DNA from: Circinella umbellata
Taxonomy: Eukaryota > Mucoromycota > Mucoromycetes > Mucorales > Lichtheimiaceae
Reading direction: 5' to 3'
Length of the DNA: 64,000 nt
Assembly (NCBI GenBank): GCA_025093555.1
Contig: JAIWNF010000025.1
Coordinates: forward strand, 248,001 to 312,000
Shown: positions 11,701 through 24,498 of the stretch, piece by piece
Layout: every line of letters starts with the position of its first letter
How positions within the stretch are numbered: the first letter of the stretch is position 1
Notes under the pieces: model-generated
The model's input: only the letters and a program-made list of their open reading frames with translations
Told to the model about the DNA's origin: nothing
The model's database searches: none
Translations under genes and position numbers: made by a program

Positions 11701-12974
11701 TCTTTTTCAAATGCTTTGGCACCGTCAGGTATAACTATTCTTCGTTTTATGATTTAAATATTTATCAGTACGAAAAGGCAAGTAAAATAATAAATGAAAA
11801 CCAGTTTAAATAAAAAAACCATACTTAATTCTTTGATAATACATCCATGGGTTTGAGCACTCGAATGATACATTCCATATCTTTATATAGTACATATCTG
11901 TGCTACTTCTACGCGTGACCCTAAGCAATTTAGAAGACATTCATTTTTTTTCTTCTTATAAAAATCTATGTCGTTTCATATACGTAGCCTTCGAAAAAAA
12001 AATGGTACCTTGTCGAATCATTCACAGCAAACGCACATAGATTCCAGACGATCAGGTTGGTCAATGTATGCAAAGATCTTGGAGTAGATTCCAGAGGATA
12101 AGCGATCACAGAAATTCCGCATTGCAAATAAAAATAATTTAAGGTAGTACAACTGTACTTGAAGGATTTACATGGCTGCTAAATTTAATCTCATCCTTCT
12201 GAAAATAACTTTATAATAATAAAGCTTTATTTGACATGTTTAGCTATTCAAACAGTAACTGTTTTTTTTTCTTTTTTGAATTTGGATATTTATGGTAACA
12301 GTGGTATCATTATAATGTACTATATAAAGAATTAGCTTCACAATTAGATTATATCAGATATTGTCATGGTCAACATGAGTAAAAAACGAGCTTTATCTAA
12401 CAGTCTCTTGGTTCACAACGCGTTGCTACATTAGTCAGTCATATATTCTAGTGAGGATCTTTATATACATCATGAAGTTAGATCAAGTCGCCGGAAAAAA
12501 AAAACATTAGTTTTGTTTGTCTCAGGAACACAACAGTTTTGTAAATACGTGATAATACACTCGTTTTAAAAATCTGTCTAGAATAACTTATGTGTAGCAA
12601 CAGTTCTCACCTATATTTGTGTATTATCGTACAATTACATACTAGCTGATGTCAAATTCAAAGAATTATTCCGTGTAACGGTCTTAGATTCAGAAAAAAA
12701 AATCACACACAGAAAACTTTTTTTTTAAATTGCAGTGATAAATAGATTAGGGTAAAGTTGAAACAATTATTAACTAATATGAATTAACTATTAGTATGAA
12801 TAAGTATAACATATGAAGAAAGATTGAATAGCAGTGATTACATCGGTAAATAATCGTATAAAATGATAAAAGTGTTGTCTATAGTACTTGTACGTAATAT
12901 ATGTATGAATGGAATAAAGAATTTAAAAAATGTAATAATGTACGTATGTAAATAAAACATTTATATAAAGAATA
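11701..12974. other. Gene-free stretch
   Basis: AT-rich DNA between the F-box/LRR pseudogene and the PQ-loop gene. I see no protein-like frame, tandem array or terminal inverted repeats. The part nearest 12975 is 3' flank of the PQ-loop gene. Confidence 0.5.
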
Positions 12975-14342
12975 TTATGGTATTGTTTCATAGGTAAATC
13001 CAGGACGTTGTTCTTCTACTAAATCAGAATGGCAAGATGAAACGCCTAGCTGCTTTTTCATTTTGGTAGAGAATAGAATGGCTTGCATAACAATTAAAGA
13101 ATCAATCGTCAATTGTACTGCACCACAAATATAGAACTGAACTGGTGAACGGGTGAATATGAAGTAAAATAATTTAAAACTATCACCAAGAAACTATAGA
13201 ACAATTTATTTACAAATTATTAAATAATATGTTCCTTAAATTCCACACGTACGTATAATAAATTTCATACAGAAAAAATAAAGACTTAATAATTCTCATC
13301 CCCTCGTAACGCTCATCATTGTTGTTTGTTTGTTTATTTATTGTTCAGCCCAAAACTTTACATCTTACACACTCCCTTTGTAATAGCCCGCGAAAAAATA
13401 AATAAACAAAATTATATTTACCCAAGTAGCCATAACGATTGCACTAAAACCAGTAGTAGATCGTCGCTTGAAGTTTGAAACACATTGGGGGAGAGGTAGT
13501 GTACTTTCAATGCCTAGACTAAGAACGCCCAGCGTTTCAATGAACCAAGCATGGTATCCAAACAACTGATAAGCAACAGCAATAGTGGTTGTAAATCCCA
13601 ATAAAAAATTAACGTAGTCAAGGTAATGGTCCCATGCCCAAATTCTCTTAAACATGGCTTTGATACTACTCTGGTTTTTTTTACTGATGATCTCGTGATT
13701 ATACTGGTGATATTTTTGTTCGTCATCCAGTAATGGTTGCTGCTGCTGTTCATGTTTGACAATAGGTTTGTAGCGGATAACGATTTCCAGCAAGACCAGC
13801 TGTGCTGTAATCATCACCAAAGACTGAATAAGTAAAGTAATATCAAATCGTTTACCAAGCCTAAATAATATATACCACACGTTAGTAATTATATAGGAGA
13901 TGTGAAGTTAACAATAATTTACTATCTATACAAATTTAAATACTCTGAGTTAAGATGTATACCAAAAAAAGACCCTCAAGACGCTATTTGAATAATAATA
14001 AAAATGGTAACAACGCATGGTTCATTATTAGTAAACAATATCGCCTTGATACTACGGCTATTCATACAGTGTTTAAAAAATATTTACTTTGAGAATAATA
14101 GGATAGCACAGGTAACTGGATTAAATCCATCACTTGATTGTTGCTTACGGATAATTAAATACTAGTTTTCATATGTATGTAGAAAGTTTGGTGGTTGGTT
14201 TAGTTAAATTCGACTGGACTTGTGCATAATTTCTTTTTGCATATTTATATTAAGCTAAGATATTACATACTTGATCCACATAGCCAATGACTGGTCCAAT
14301 GGCCATAGCAATCGATAATGTAACCGATGCCAAGTCAGACAT
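12975..14342 (-). CDS. PQ-loop membrane protein, SLC66A2/PQLC1 type
   Basis: Five exons (14342-14271, 14161-14088, 13983-13963, 13860-13422, 13193-12975) give 274 residues. Exon 3 is only 21 bases and encodes VLRVFFW, restoring the family phrase NVLRVFFWLGKRF. PQ-loop proteins have seven membrane helices with two PQ motifs and act as transporters or lipid-asymmetry factors in endosome/Golgi membranes. Here the first repeat contains GPVIGYVDQYL followed by SSDGFNPVTCAILL; the second contains LPLPQCVSNFKRRSTTGFSA. A polar loop (about residues 85-130) includes a Q run. The last exon (FLGDSFKLFYFIF, PVQFYICGAVQL) completes the family C-terminus. Without splicing at 13421 the frame would run into an unrelated tail. 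It shares a 390 bp promoter interval with the endopolyphosphatase gene. Confidence 0.85.
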
Positions 14343-14732
14343 TTCGAAATGAATGGATAAAACAAAGGGAAGGTGTGGAGAGAAGAGAGAGAGAGACTCA
14401 AAAGAAAAAAAGAGGATAAACGAGAGTAATAAATATACGGAGTGGAAGTGTTTGAAATGAGTGTATGAGAGAGGTGGGAGTGGTGTGTATTAGGAGAAAA
14501 AGAAGGATTTGTTGGTAATTGAAGGAAAGGAACGTCTAACAAAAAAAAAAAAAGGAGCGAAACAGGCGTTAAGGCATCCTAGCTGACTACAAAATCTCTT
14601 TTTCATGCCATAACCCAGTGAATTCGTGGGGAGTGTAACATCGCGGAGTTTTGGTTTTTTTTTAACATCTCTCCAAGGTCTCGGTTTTTTTGAAGCCTTG
14701 TACTTTCTTCTTCTCAACCATAAAAAAAAGCC
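14343..14732. promoter_or_regulatory. Divergent promoter interval
   Basis: 390 bp separate the ATGs of two divergent genes (PQ-loop protein and endopolyphosphatase). The segment is rich in purine runs (AGAGAGAGAGAG near 14385) and poly-A/T stretches. I see no single clear TATA box or named operator. Confidence 0.5.
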
Positions 14733-16567
14733 ATGTATTTTGTTAAAACAGTTGCAGGAGCGCTCATACTATCATCTGCTTTGACAAGTGCATATATACA
14801 AACAGAACAGCAACATCCATTACAAAAATCTTCTCGAGCTGTTCCAGATCTACATGGAAAATTTTTACATATCACTGATATTCACGTACGTGATGTTTAC
14901 TTTTTTTTGTTGTTACATCATGTAGCTTTGATATAATGAAAATGCACGTCAAAACTGGTGGTATTGGAAACGAACCTATTTTTTAAAATTTTGTAGTTCT
15001 AATTTGCAAAATGATATATATCAACTTAATAATTACATAGGTTGATCCATATTATGAAAATGAAGCAACGATAAAATCTGGATGTCACAGACAAGCTAAA
15101 AAGCACCATAAGAAAAAGAAACGAAAAGGGAAGTTGGCAGGCTATTGGGGTAGTCCAACAAAAGGATGTGATTCTCCGCCACGTTTAGCAGAACATACCA
15201 TCGATTGGATAGGCGATAGTTGGAAGGAAGAGACCGATTTTATAGTTTGGACAGGCGACAATGCAAGGTTTGTGAAAAGCACCATTTTCTCGTATTTTCT
15301 CTGTAATATTTATTTTTTACGCAATGATCCCCAAACATTAACAAGAAAAAAAAACATTGACGGACATAATGTATTTCATTTTTATAATATCAATCAACTC
15401 CGATACGAAAAAACAGACATGGTCTTGATAACGATTTACCTCGTACAAGTAAAGAAATTTTGGCACTTAACCAAGCTATGACATATAGAGTACAAGATGC
15501 CTTTTATTTAAACGATAACAAAACAATTCCTATTATTCCATGTATAGGTAATAAAAACCCCTACAGCATTATGATCATCTTCTCGAAATTTACAATATTA
15601 ACCCCTGTGGCTAAACACCTGTGCCCACTCCTTATTAGGAAACAATGATGTACATCCCCATAACCGCTTGCAAACGATCAATATGTTAGAAACATACGGT
15701 GAAATGTGGCGAGATTTTATTCCTCCAGACCAAATGCCTATTTTTCGACAAGGTGGTTATTATGCTGTCGATGTCGCACCGGGGTTACGTGTTTTGGCTC
15801 TTAATACACTATACTTTTTTGATTCGAATGATGCAGTGAACGGATGTCGAGATAAGAAAGGGCAAGGACATGAACACTTTGAATGGATGGAAAGTCAATT
15901 GAATACTGCCCGTAGAGATCGTGCACGCGTATACATGATAGGCCACGTTCCTCCAACAGATCGTACATTTTTCGGAAGTTGTCTTACTCGCTACACTGAC
16001 TTGGCAATTGAATATCAAGATGTAATTGCCGGGCATCTTTATGGTCATGTTAACATGGATCATTTCACTGTTTTACAGAATAACCAAGATTCAACAAAAG
16101 ATATCGATGATGTAGAGGATGATGGTTATGAAGAAAACGATGCAGTAGTGAATATTGCCAAAAAAGGGAAGAAATATGTGCATAAGCTTCGTAAACAATA
16201 TAAGAAGATTCGAGAAAATGACCCAGCTGTGGTAATCCATGTAGCTCCCTCGATCATACCTGAATATAATCCTTCATTCCGTATCAGTGAGTACAATACA
16301 GACCCAGCATCCTCAAAATTTGGCACCTGGACAAAATACACCCAATATTATGCGGATTTGAATCATTATAATGATAAAAAACGCCCTGAACTCGAACCTC
16401 CAGAGTTTTATATTGAATATGCCACAGACGTTGATTATGGAATGACAGATTTAACGACAGATAGTTGGATCGATCTTGCCCAGCGCATGACACAAAAAGG
16501 ATCTAAAGAATCGAAAAAACTGTGGAAAAAATTTGTAGATAACATGTTTGTGCAAACAAGACATTAA
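14733..16567 (+). CDS. PPN1: Vacuolar endopolyphosphatase (Ppn1-like)
   Basis: Four exons (14733-14885, 15041-15267, 15417-15547, 15639-16567) give 479 residues. The family cleaves long inorganic polyphosphate chains, is metal dependent and matures in the vacuole. Residues 1-20 are a hydrophobic signal peptide or anchor (FVKTVAGALILSSALTSA). The calcineurin-like phosphoesterase motifs are all present and in order: D-I-H (49-51), GDN (123-125), GNND (171-174), GHVPP, and GHLYGHVN. Family-typical surrounding phrases include GCDSPP, MLETYGEMWRDFIP and IAPEYNP-like VAPSIIPEYNP. A K/R-rich loop lies between VDPYY and GYWG. An acidic insert (DDVEDDGYEEND) lies in the C-terminal third. No membrane segment follows. 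Confidence in family is high. Confidence 0.92.
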
Positions 16568-17543
16568 ATTAATAAAAAAAAATATTGTTTCATGATGTAT
16601 GAAAAAAAAATCTATTATATATATGGAAGGGACACTTGATTGATTACACGCATATTAAGCCCGCGAGTCTACATTGCGAGTGCCAACTTCAATACTACGT
16701 AACGTACCTAAGGCACTTGTTTGATATTACGTATGTTTGTTTGCATACAAATCTTAAATATGTTTCTTCTTATGAATGGTCATGAAATTATTGATGAAGT
16801 ATTTATACATGATTTGTTCTGAAATTCATAACAGAAATACGTACGTAACTTGCTACTGTACTTAAGATTAAATATTCAAAAGTCCCTGTTCCATCATACA
16901 TAGTGTATCACGTATGAACTGGCAGAGAAATAGGAATGAATTTTATTATTTCTCAATTTTCAATAGGAAGATACCTATAGCAGTATTAAATCAATGAGTA
17001 ACTGATCATCATTTTTATTACTTACATAGAATAAATATCCCTCATATATTACATGAACGGCTTTTTTTATTCTTGCGCGTATAATTTGAAATGAATATTG
17101 TTCAGTTTCTTATATCAATCTAACAATTAATAAGAGACACATAAAAACATATATTTCTATTTCACTACGTATTACTGCACTTGGCATAAAAGTATTAGAT
17201 CGTAATTCTCTTTTGGCTGTAATATATTTAAACATCGGTTGATTGTTATAGATTGTACATTGTGAATTTACTATGTAAATCTTTTTGACTGTACCAAAGC
17301 GTTGCTACGTACAAAATACACATTATAGTTTACTGGAAAATACAAGAGTCAAGCATCTGTATAATTGTATACGTACTGTGTATCCATGCCTAAAATTTTG
17401 CACTCTACTTCAATAATAAATCATCTACTTCTTTTCATTTTCAAATAAATAGCCTTCTAATATGCGTACGACATGTCACCACCGAAGTACAAATTATCGA
17501 TACACATTTATTATTAATTACTACATAATAAAGTGAAATGAAT
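16568..17543. other. Convergent intergenic region
   Basis: 3' flanks of the endopolyphosphatase and Zn2Cys6 genes, which point toward each other. The sequence is AT-rich with repeated short words such as ACGTACGT and TATATAT. A poly-A-signal-like AATAAA lies just after 16567. No gene seen. Confidence 0.5.
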
Positions 17544-20500
17544 CTAATAGGAAAATGAATTGGCTGTGCTGTTATTCAATTGTTGCATCCATTCACCCCA
17601 TTCACCCATATCCAATGATACAGGTACTGAATAAAATGGGTTATTTGCATCATTATGAAATGTGTTCTGTATATTTTGTTGTTGAGTTGATAATGCTGGT
17701 AATTGTGATTGTGGTTGCGGTATAGAACGAGATTGAGGAAGAGGCGCAATTATATTTGTTAATGGTGAAAAAAGTGGTGCTACAGTTGACTGTGACTCTG
17801 TGTTTAAACCGTAAGATATCGTGGATGTCGTTGAAAGCTGTTCTTGTTGTTGCTGTTGTGATAATGGCTGAGCTGATGAAGTTCTTGTAGTAGCAATAGG
17901 ACCAGTACTGGATGAATTAATAACATCGGATAGCGGGAGTGATGCTGTGGATATGTTTTGTAGGATGGTTTCCAGTTCTTCAGAACTGCAATTTTGGGTA
18001 TCGTATCCAAATTGTCTAATAGTAAATGCCTCAGAACCATTTGAAGGCGGTTTATATGTGCTACTTGAGTCAGGATTCTCTAGATGAATTGGTATGTTAC
18101 TTGGTAAATACGTATTATGGACCCATTCAGTATCCCATGATTGTAAACCATTAGTGCTATCTGATTGTTGCGGTTCAAAGTAATTTGGGACTACTGTCGG
18201 TACAGCAGTAGTTGTTGCAGGTACAGCCATTGTTGCTGTTTCCGTAGAAGTCGACGACGATGATGGTGATCTTCTCGGTGGAACCGCAGATGTATTTATG
18301 CTGCGAGAAGATGGCTGTTGTAAGGGTGATATACCACGACCCACATCTGAAATCTTTCTTGAAATACCTGGTTCAACCCGCGTATCTTCTGGTCGACTTT
18401 GATGTTTTTCAACAGTCATTGATTTTTTAGTAATAGTAGCAGTAGTGGCTGTCGGTGGTGTTGTAGCCTCCCGTGATGGTAATGTTACAGTTGTGGTAGC
18501 TTTGTCAGCTACAGTTTCGTCATTTGGGGCCGGACTATTAGCTTCTGACTCTATTGTAATGTTCATATGATCTATAATAAACTTCAACACTCTGTAAAGC
18601 TGTGTGGCACGCTTAGACATATGCTGGATATTTGTTACTAATTCCATTGTCTTAAAGACATATGCTCTGCTTGGTGCGGCTATTCTTCCATCAGAATTTT
18701 TTGAATTATATATATGAATCAATGAAAACTGTAAAATAGGTGTGATATTGAAACAGTATGGTAGCATCAAATAATCACGTATCGACATCCGTTCAGCGAT
18801 TCGTATTCCCCGAGTGGCTGCACTACTACTGATACGGAAAGATGAATAGGATGGTCGATCACTGCTATTGGTATTGCGTTCAATAAATGGTCGATGTAAT
18901 AAGATTAAAGACCCAAAATAACATAGTAATAATGACGCTACATAGGTAATTATCAGTTAGTGTGTCTAAATATATACATTCGCATATGGTCAAATAATAA
19001 CAATGATGATAATTTACCAATTGTTGGCGCGAAATAACCGTTAATTTCATCAAAATCTTTGTAATTGGTTTTCTCCAGCGCTGTTGGAAAACCAAATCGC
19101 CATTCTGTCAATTCGTGATCAAGTCGTGTCACAATCTGATCCCATCCATATTTGAGTGAAATTTTATTTGCCCTTGGTGTATATAATGCTTGAAGAATAT
19201 GTCCCAAAATTTCAGAAAGTTTAATGAGTTGAATAAAAAGTTCGTATATTTCAGCACGCCCTTCTATTGATTCTGGTCGGAATGTCGAAGAAGGAAATCG
19301 AGGCCATGCATCGTCATTTTCATCCCTTGGTTCGTCGAGGATTTCAGTCCAAGATTCGGTTGGATTTGGATAAGCGACATCATTATCCTATATATTTTAA
19401 TATAAGTATGACATCCAAAACAATTCAAAAAAAAAAACAGACTTTTTTTTCCCCAAGATATACAATCGTTTACCTCATCATGTATACTAAGAGGTCGACC
19501 CAAATTTGCTGCTTGAAAACGATCACTAATATACAAAGACCACCATATACGTTTTCGTGTTTCTTTCTCATTCTCTGGAATATCCCATCCATCACAATCT
19601 CTATTTAATGCAAAAAATTGTGCCTAGTAATAAATAATTAATTAATTAAAGGATGAGATCAGTGTCCAGCCCCGCACACCTTTCTTCTTTATTTCCATCA
19701 ATTTCCATCTCTCATATTCTACCAGACGAATTCCAGCACCACTCATAAGCCAGCCCTCGGATTCACTTGGTGATACATTTCCACTTGTATTATGTACAAG
19801 GATGCTAGTTTGCACGGTTGAAACACTTGATTTTGGAGGATTAACAGTAACTAACGCATGAGATTGCTCAAAAAAACGGATATGCCAATTTGCAGGTGCT
19901 TCCCATTGTAAATCTGGAAATGCTGCGGTGTTTTTTTTCTTCTGTGAACCAACTTCAAGAAATCTCGCAGCAGCACCAAACATAGCATTCAATAATTCTG
20001 CACTAGGATATGTATCAGCTTGATCTCGATACTGTCGTAAGAATTCGGCCTTGTTGATTACTGGTAAAAGTGGATGTACGTTCATAAAGTAACTAGCAAA
20101 TTTACAGTTTTGTATTTTATTACTACCAGTATTTGAATATGTTGCTCTTCTCCACCAAAGATATTCTCTATCGTGTACTTACATTTTCATCAAACGATCG
20201 CTTGTATAACGATCCACACCTGACATGGAATAGATCCAATGATTAATTCCAGTTACAGTTCGTGGAATAGGTGGTCCGCTGAAACGTTTTTTTTCCATAG
20301 GATCATCGGTAGGGGATACTATTTCAACATAGTGTCGTCCAACTTTACGATACTTTCGTTCACCCACTTCATAATATTCTTTCTCTCCAATATGATCACG
20401 AAACATTTCAAGTTCAGGCATATCTCCCATAAATCGAACACTGTCTAATGTATCACCTTTTTCTTGTTTATTTTTCGGAAAGGGTATAAAACGACGAGAT

Positions 20501-21109
20501 TTTTCTTTAGGTGATGTTACTAGTCTTACGGATGATGTTGGAAATGATGATACTGCTGTTGAATAGTGACCAATGTTCGATAATGTTGATTCAATTTTTT
20601 GTATTCGCTTCTCGAGTGTATCTACATATCGACTCCTATTGAATTTTTTTTGCTATCAAGTTAATATTATAATCTGACGGGTACAGCACTTGAATAAACT
20701 GTCTCAACTTTATTTACCCTTTAGGTGGTCCGCGCTTTTTTGATCTTTTTATTGTGCAAAAAAAAAATGAGTGGAGTGGTTGTCAGCTTACTTTATTATT
20801 ATTAGACTTTTGTTTTTTTGTTAATTGAATTAAGACACACATACCCGTCTGTAAATTCACAAGTAACTCCATAGCTTATACAACTAGAACAAGGTTGATC
20901 TGGTGCAGCATAACATTTTGATTTTTTACGTCTACAGAAATCACTATATATTATTTTTGCAGGAAAGACTGTTAAGCTTTTATTTTTCCCGCCTTCATAT
21001 ATTAAAAAAATTACCATGCACGCGCAGTACGGGATCTTTTGTTCGATTTTTTATTTGATTCAGTTGCTGACAATTGATTATTAGTTCCTGATTTAAATGG
21101 ACCATTCAT
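17544..21109 (-). CDS. Zn2Cys6 transcription factor with fungal_trans domain
   Basis: Eight exons (21109-21015, 20943-20845, 20744-20718, 20635-20183, 20092-19723, 19623-19474, 19387-19018, 18937-17544) give 985 residues. The Zn(II)2Cys6 finger lies at residues 32-58 (CDFCRRKKSKC, then PCSSC and GVTC); its first cysteine codon is split by intron 1. A basic linker (KKRGPPKG) precedes a coiled region (YVDTLEKRIQKIES). The middle homology domain has the usual sequence of phrases: HPLLPVINKAEF, GWLMSGAGIRLAQ, RKRIWWSLYISDRF, LGRPLSIHDE, and LLLHRPFIER. The last 300 residues are low-complexity S/T/P/Q, a likely activation region. The target genes cannot be inferred from sequence. Confidence 0.9.
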
Positions 21110-21830
21110 TGAGAATAAACAAAAGAGAGGTTATATGTGTGTGTAAAGTATAGTAAAGTAGATATAACGAGAAGCTACTTAAACATTCCAAAAAAGGATG
21201 CGGTAAATTGTTTCGCCATTTTATTCCGCTTCATCTGTCTTCTTCCTCTGTTTACCCACTTTCTTACTGGTTCTATCTTTTTCTAATGTATTGTTGACAA
21301 GAGGAAATGTCAATTGTCAGCCGTTATCCGCATGATAATATTATTTAAAATTAATAAAGCATAACCACTTTCTTTGTCACTAAAATATCCCAATCAACAA
21401 ACTGGTCACCAAGGGGAACACTTTCAACGAACCCATGTGAAAAATAAATATTACATAAAAATAATAATTTTTTAATACAAATTGGTTTAAATTGTAACAA
21501 ATGAATATGTATATATTCATTTTTTTAGTTGTAAAAAACGAAAATGAATGCCGTATATACTGTACTGTGTTTTTTATCTATTTGCAATATGTAAAGAGAA
21601 AAAGAGGATAATAGAGAGAGAAATACGATAAATGTGAGTGGAAAGGATATGTGTCGTGAATGTGTGTAAAAAAAGTCGGATGTGTTTTGTGTATTTATAT
21701 TTTTTTTTTGTTGAATGGAAAAGAGAGAGAGATAGAGATAGAGTGAAATTTATGTTAGAAAAAGATTATATATATTTACTTATACACCCTAACATTTATC
21801 GCTCTTTCTTTTTTTCTTCAAACAAATAAT
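21110..21830. other. Intergenic: promoter of the Zn2Cys6 gene and 3' flank of Hsp110
   Basis: AT-rich with several GA-rich stretches (near 21600 and 21720). The open frame at 21638-21829 is low in complexity. No gene supported. Confidence 0.5.
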
Positions 21831-23894
21831 CTAGTCAATATCCATATCTTCCTTCTTTTCTTCGGGGTTTTCAGCAGGTTGTTCCTTCTTTTCACCTTCT
21901 TCCATAGGAGTATCTTCAGCAGGCTTGGGTGCAGGCTTGGGCTTGTTCAAGATAGGTGTAGCGAAAGCAGCAACGGCACTTTCTTCTTGAGCAATATCGC
22001 GAGACAAGACAATAGGAGTATCATGCTTGGGAACCTTTTCTTGCTTGCCCAATTGTTCATCCAACCAACGGCGAGCACGATCGCAGCGGTCGACAATATC
22101 TTGTTTATCTTGAGGAGGAATGTGAGAGTACTTGTCATCAGAGCTCATGGCTTCTTGAGTAAGACGTTGCAAAGAATCACGCAAGGCACGTTCAGCACGA
22201 GGACGTTCTTCAGCTTCACGATAACGTTCAACAACAGGGCTACCAACCTTCTTCAAAGCTTCAAGCTTTTCAATGTAGACAGACTTGGGTTGATCATCAC
22301 CTTCATCGTAGATCCAGTCTACAACAGCGTTTAAGTCGCTGCAGAACTTATCCTTGATAGAAGGATCAATGTATGGACCGTAAGCACCTTCGACCTTGTC
22401 ACGCATTTCATAACCATATTCTTCGAGGGAGTTCTTGGCAGCTTCAGTGGCAAAGATCAAACGATCGTTGGAGGCCATTTGACTTTCCTTTTCGGCGTAT
22501 TGATCCATCAAGGCCTTGCTCAAAGCAGTGGTTTGAGAAACAACAGACAAATCAGCCTTCTTGACAAGCTTCTTGGTCTTCTTAGTTTCCTTTTCACCAT
22601 CCTTGTTGGTGATTTCTTCTTCGATTTCTTTTTCTTCGACAGTGTAAGCAGATTCAACAGAAAGGATACCGTGAATGTTAAGTCTAACCTTGACCTTAAT
22701 TTCGGAAGGTTGATCAATACCCTTGATAGTATATTGACCGATCCAGGGGTTGATACCACGGGGCAATTCAGCAGGGTTGACATAGTTAGCTTCCATGGTG
22801 AAAGGTTCACTGCGGTGGAAAGTCAAAATCTTGGTAGAAGGCATGTTGTTGTTGTTATCAAAGACAACAATTTCAGTGTCTTCTTCTTCGGGAGTAGGAG
22901 CCCAGGAGAGCTTGATAGGGTAGCTACAAATATCATTGACACGGAAGTCACGGACCTTGAAGACAGGGGACAACATGGCGCATTGGAGAGCAGCACCACG
23001 AGAAACAGCTTCATCTTGATTCAAAGTAGTAGAGATATCCTTGTTAAGAACCTTAGAGATGGTGGTCTTAATAGCAGGAATACGGGTAGTACCACCAACC
23101 ATTTCGACGGCATCAATATCTTCAACCTTGAGACCAGCATTTTCCAAAGCCTTATGGATAGTATCAGCAGTACGACCGAACAAACCTTCAGCCCATTCTT
23201 CAAAATCGGCACGGTTGACAATGGTAGAAACGTCACGGTCATCCATGATAGATTCAATATTTACAGCAGCTTGAGGGTTAGCAGACAAGACACGCTTACA
23301 ACGTTCAGCAGCGACACGCAAACGCAAAATGGCCTTCTTGTTGCTATAGACATCAATCTTGAATTTTTCCTTGAATTCTTCGGCCAACTTGTCCATAATG
23401 ACCTTATCAAAGTCACGACCACCGAAATGCAAATCGTAAGCAGCACCACGAACAGTCAATTGACCCTTCAAGAAGGAAACAACATTAACAGAGTAATCAG
23501 AATGGCCAATGTCAACAAAGACCACATTTCTGGGCTTGTCTTCAGGCAAGTCAAGCTTGGTAATACCGTAACCAAGGGAAGCGGCAGTCAAGTCATTGAC
23601 AAGACGCAAGCAGTTCAAACCAGCAATTTCAGCGGCAGACAAGACTGCACGACGTTGAATTTCGGTGAACCAACCAGGGACAGTGATAACACAGTCTGAG
23701 ACGGGAATGTTGATTTCAGAAGCGGCAGTTTCCTTAAGCTTGCTAAGATACATGGCAATCAATTGAACGTTGGAGAAGGTTTGTTGTTCACCCAAGTAGT
23801 TAACCTAGTAAATCAGAATATTTTTGTTTATAAGTTTCATATATCACAACCTCTATCTCTTTATTATAATACAATATACCCGTCGCCTTTCTCC

Positions 23895-23930
<36 letters not shown>

Positions 23931-24498
23931 TTCCAATCCACGTATTATAATTATCTCCTATTACTGAACATATATATATTTACCTTGACACCGGCCATAC
24001 CGTCAACTTCAGCAAGTTCAACGGGGGTCAAGTTCTTTTCAATTTCTTGGATCTCGGGATCGGCGAAAGATCGACCAGCAAGACGCTTCAAGTTGCTGGC
24101 AGTGTTCTTGAAGTTGCTAACTTCTTGAGTCTTTGCAGCTTCACCAATGAAGCGTTGCTTAATACCGAACGACACAAGGGAACTAACAGAAAATAATAAT
24201 AATAATAGTAATGTGTCAATATACCTTTTATCCTGTAAAATGAAGGAGGACTTTTGTATGATGTATTTTTTTTTGTTGATGGTAATTGTAGTATTCTCTG
24301 ATTTGCTTACGGAGTTGCGCGATTGGAGACTTCGTTACAGATAACGTCAATACCACGGTTTCTGGCAACCGAGATGACAGCTTGAAGATTTCCTACATCA
24401 AAACCCTTTAATATATACAGTTTTTAGTACCGCTACGTAATAGACTAGATTTAATATAGGGGAATCATAAGAAGAGCTCATCTTACCACGACCGACAT
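21831..24498 (-). CDS. SSE1: Hsp110 chaperone (Sse1-like), Hsp70 nucleotide-exchange factor
   Basis: Four exons (24498-24487, 24405-24311, 24182-23984, 23804-21831) give 759 residues, the family's usual size. The first coding exon is 12 bases (MSVV), cut just before GFDVGN, the phosphate loop of the actin-like ATPase domain. Further Hsp110 markers are [15 protein letters not shown] [63 protein letters not shown], and FGGRDFDKV. The C-terminal half has an acidic loop (EEKEIEEEI), a helical lid and a tail ending MDID rather than Hsp70's EEVD. Hsp110s stimulate ADP release from cytosolic Hsp70 and hold unfolded clients. Strong codon bias suggests high expression and explains the long open frame on the opposite strand. 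Confidence 0.95.
23891..23931. repeat. (CT)n(CA)n microsatellite in Hsp110 intron
   Basis: A CT run passes directly into a CA run inside the third intron of the Hsp110 gene. Confidence 0.9.

Noticed and set aside
13365..13421. C-terminal tail read through from the PQ-loop exon (NIILFIYFFAGYYKGSV)
   Set aside because: This is retained intron. The donor at 13421 joined to 13193 restores the conserved family C-terminus.
22479..23699. 406-codon plus-strand open frame
   Set aside because: It lies wholly antisense to the Hsp110 gene. Strong codon bias in a highly expressed gene removes stops from the opposite strand; the translated composition is not protein-like and no splice signals support it.
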